From contig OZ038469.1 of NCBI GenBank assembly GCA_964036295.1, positions 7,270,067 to 7,334,066 on the forward strand: a DNA stretch of 64,000 nt, read 5' to 3'. Shown here piece by piece: positions 62,701-64,000 of this stretch. Source of the stretch: Plumapathes pennacea (taxonomy: Eukaryota > Cnidaria > Anthozoa > Antipatharia > Myriopathidae). The notes under the pieces were generated by a model. That model did not search any database. It worked only from the letters and a program-made list of their open reading frames with translations, and was not told the DNA's origin. Position 1 is the first letter of the stretch; the number at the start of each line of letters is the position of its first letter. The position numbers and the translations under genes are program-made.

Positions 62701-63205
62701 CGAACAAGGAATGCAATGTAGCGTGGAAGATTGCTCACGGAGTCCTTCCGACAAAGGCGTATTTACACTCCTGGAAACGCCTCCGTTTGAGTGAACGCTG
62801 CTCGCGCTGTAAGGCACGTGAAACGATCTCTCACATCTTCCCCGACTGCGCTCAGGCGCCTTCTGTTTGGTCGCAATTTACCTCCAAGTTCACCACTATT
62901 GAATTACAACCAGCAATTGTCCTACTCGGCCATGGCTTATCCTGGATGAAGCGGGGCAAACAAATCACTACTGTTGTTATATCTAATTAAGGTCACTATC
63001 AATCACCTCTGGCATGCTCGAAAGTTATGTTTTCGAACGCAAACAACTCTCACACACCGAACTCACAATGCAAATCACTCAAATAGTTCGTTTTCGAATC
63101 AAATCAGCATACAAACACAACACAACAGACAAATTTACCCAATCCTGGGCAATAAATAACACGCTCTGTTCTATCACGTGGGGCAAGCTAGCTTTTTACA
63201 TTTAA
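59708..63205 (+). pseudogene. K4 ORF2, endonuclease/reverse transcriptase, broken
   Basis: ATG at 59708 is three nucleotides after the ORF1 stop; a second ATG at 59741 (MALSICSLNVNG) aligns with the K2 start and is the better candidate. Endonuclease LLQETHVQN, GGDLNCVPD (Phe of GDFN changed), SDHSLLRM. RT: NWQPISLLNMDYKIA, LDQEKAFNRVN, QQGCPLSPLLY, QYADDRTLLL. Several frame changes (near 60065, 60390, 60990, 61385, 62110) and stops (TGA 60749-60751). Stop TAA at 63203-63205. Confidence 0.85.
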
Positions 63206-63360
63206 TTTGCAGTCACGCTCAGGTGATTCGTTTATAATTAGTTTATAATTGTTTTTGAGGACAGTCCCCCGTGACTGCTCCGTCACCGTACACACGGTAC
63301 TCTTTAGTACCTACTAAACGGCCCAAGTGCCGTTAATTCGTGATTAATATTGATTTTTCC

Positions 63361-63677
63361 AAAGTTAAGCCCGTTCCGGTGGGGACAATTCTTGGATGGG
63401 TGACCGTCAGGGAATGCCTTGATCAAGTTTCCTTTTTCATTTTTCGCTTTTCAATCAGCTATATCTCACTCATTATTAATCTCCAATCCATAATTTTTGT
63501 TACATGATTTAGTCTACCGCATAGAGTCAACCTTTCGTCCATCAATAAACTTATGCAGGTCTGGGCATGCCTGTAGTACCGGGCTCTATGCGGCTTATGA
63601 CCATTATAATTCACAATTCCCAAGTTAAGCCCGTTCTGGCGGGGACAGTTCTAGGATGGGTGACCATCAGGAATACC
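63361..63677 (+). repeat. K4 3' UTR: two tandem 5S-rRNA-like modules
   Basis: Modules at 63361-63418 and 63621-63677, sense orientation, with AAGTTAAGCCCG and GGATGGGTGACC.TCAGG. The first is followed by CCGCATAGAG...CTCTATGCGG; the second is followed by a shortened UTR lacking its stem. Confidence 0.8.
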
Positions 63678-63953
63678 TTGATCAAGTTTCCTTTTTCATT
63701 TTTAGCATTTTCAATCCAGTTATATCTCAATTGTTATTGATCTCCAATCAATTTTGTTAGAAAAAGAAAAATAGAACATAAACATTATAAGAGGAAATAC
63801 CCCTTGCAAAAACAACAAAAACATCAAAATCTCAAAATAGTAACTTGCATGTCAGTCAGCCTTAGATCGTCTGTCTGTTTGCTGACAAAAGTTATGTGAA
63901 TAAAAATAAATAAACGGGGAGCTTCGGCTCCTTCAGATTTAAAAACAAAAAAA

Positions 63954-64000
63954 ATCTGTTCTTATCAGCTTAATATCCGATACGCTGCTCATTGAGTGGC
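63954..64000 (+). pseudogene. U2 snRNA 3' portion right of K4, cut by window edge
   Basis: ATCTGTTCTTATCAGCTTAA... to GAGTGGC. The rest of U2 lies beyond the window. The bases AGT before ATCTG are missing or merged with the LINE tail. Confidence 0.9.

Larger units (their letters stand above)
58418..63953 (+). mobile_element. LINE K4, U2-site family, full length but mutated
   Basis: Starts TCTTAGTGCTGCG after U2 nucleotide 34, as does K3, and ends in AAAAACAAAAAAA before ATCTGTT of U2. Very close to K1 in sequence. 128-nt 5' UTR, ORF1, ORF2, 3' UTR with two 5S-like modules and a final GGAGCTTCGGCTCC hairpin. Confidence 0.9.

Overview
This is animal nuclear DNA, not bacterial. It holds U1 and U2 spliceosomal snRNA genes, 5S rRNA genes and several classes of LINE and DNA transposon, and no cellular protein-coding gene that I can recognise. 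The style of the nested elements (a RecQ-like helicase fragment, and a DNA transposase of a type I associate with corals and anemones) suggests a marine invertebrate, most likely an anthozoan cnidarian. That placement is an inference.

The skeleton is a tandem array with a unit of about 1.35 kb: U2 (+), 176 bp spacer, U1 (+), about 500 bp spacer, 5S rRNA (-), 186 bp spacer, next U2. Only one unit (21534-22885) is free of insertions. Elsewhere two families of site-specific, APE-endonuclease LINEs fill the snRNA genes. I use working names: K copies sit at one site in U2, T copies sit at one site in U1.

Layout: K1 (1-5117, 5' end outside the window); a RecQ-fragment segment (5118-6431); T1 (about 6432-20567), whose ORF2 is split by a 5'-truncated CR1-like LINE (10253-18627), itself split by a 6.5 kb DNA transposon with TTAA target duplication (11104-17588); U1 and 5S; the uninterrupted U2-U1-5S unit; U2 split by K2 (22920-28509); U1 split by three LINEs stacked head to tail, T2, T3 and T4 (28874-46657); 5S; U2 split by K3 (47666-51693); U1 split by the chimeric T5 (52059-57784); 5S; U2 split by K4 (58418-63953).

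The T family inserts after nucleotide 19 of U1 and duplicates 17 bp (ACTTACCTGACGCGGGA). T2, T3 and T4 each keep two long open frames: a zinc-knuckle ORF1 with an Arg/Ser-rich tail, and an ORF2 of about 1,160 aa with endonuclease, reverse transcriptase and a C-terminal zinc finger. The gap between their ORFs is a ladder of short covarying hairpins. Their 3' UTRs carry a tRNA T-arm/box-B-like hairpin. The K family inserts after nucleotide 34 of U2 with no clear target duplication, has almost abutting ORFs, and carries two tandem segments resembling the internal control region of 5S rRNA in its 3' UTR. All K copies are broken. Both families lie just downstream of snRNA promoters, so they may be transcribed from them.
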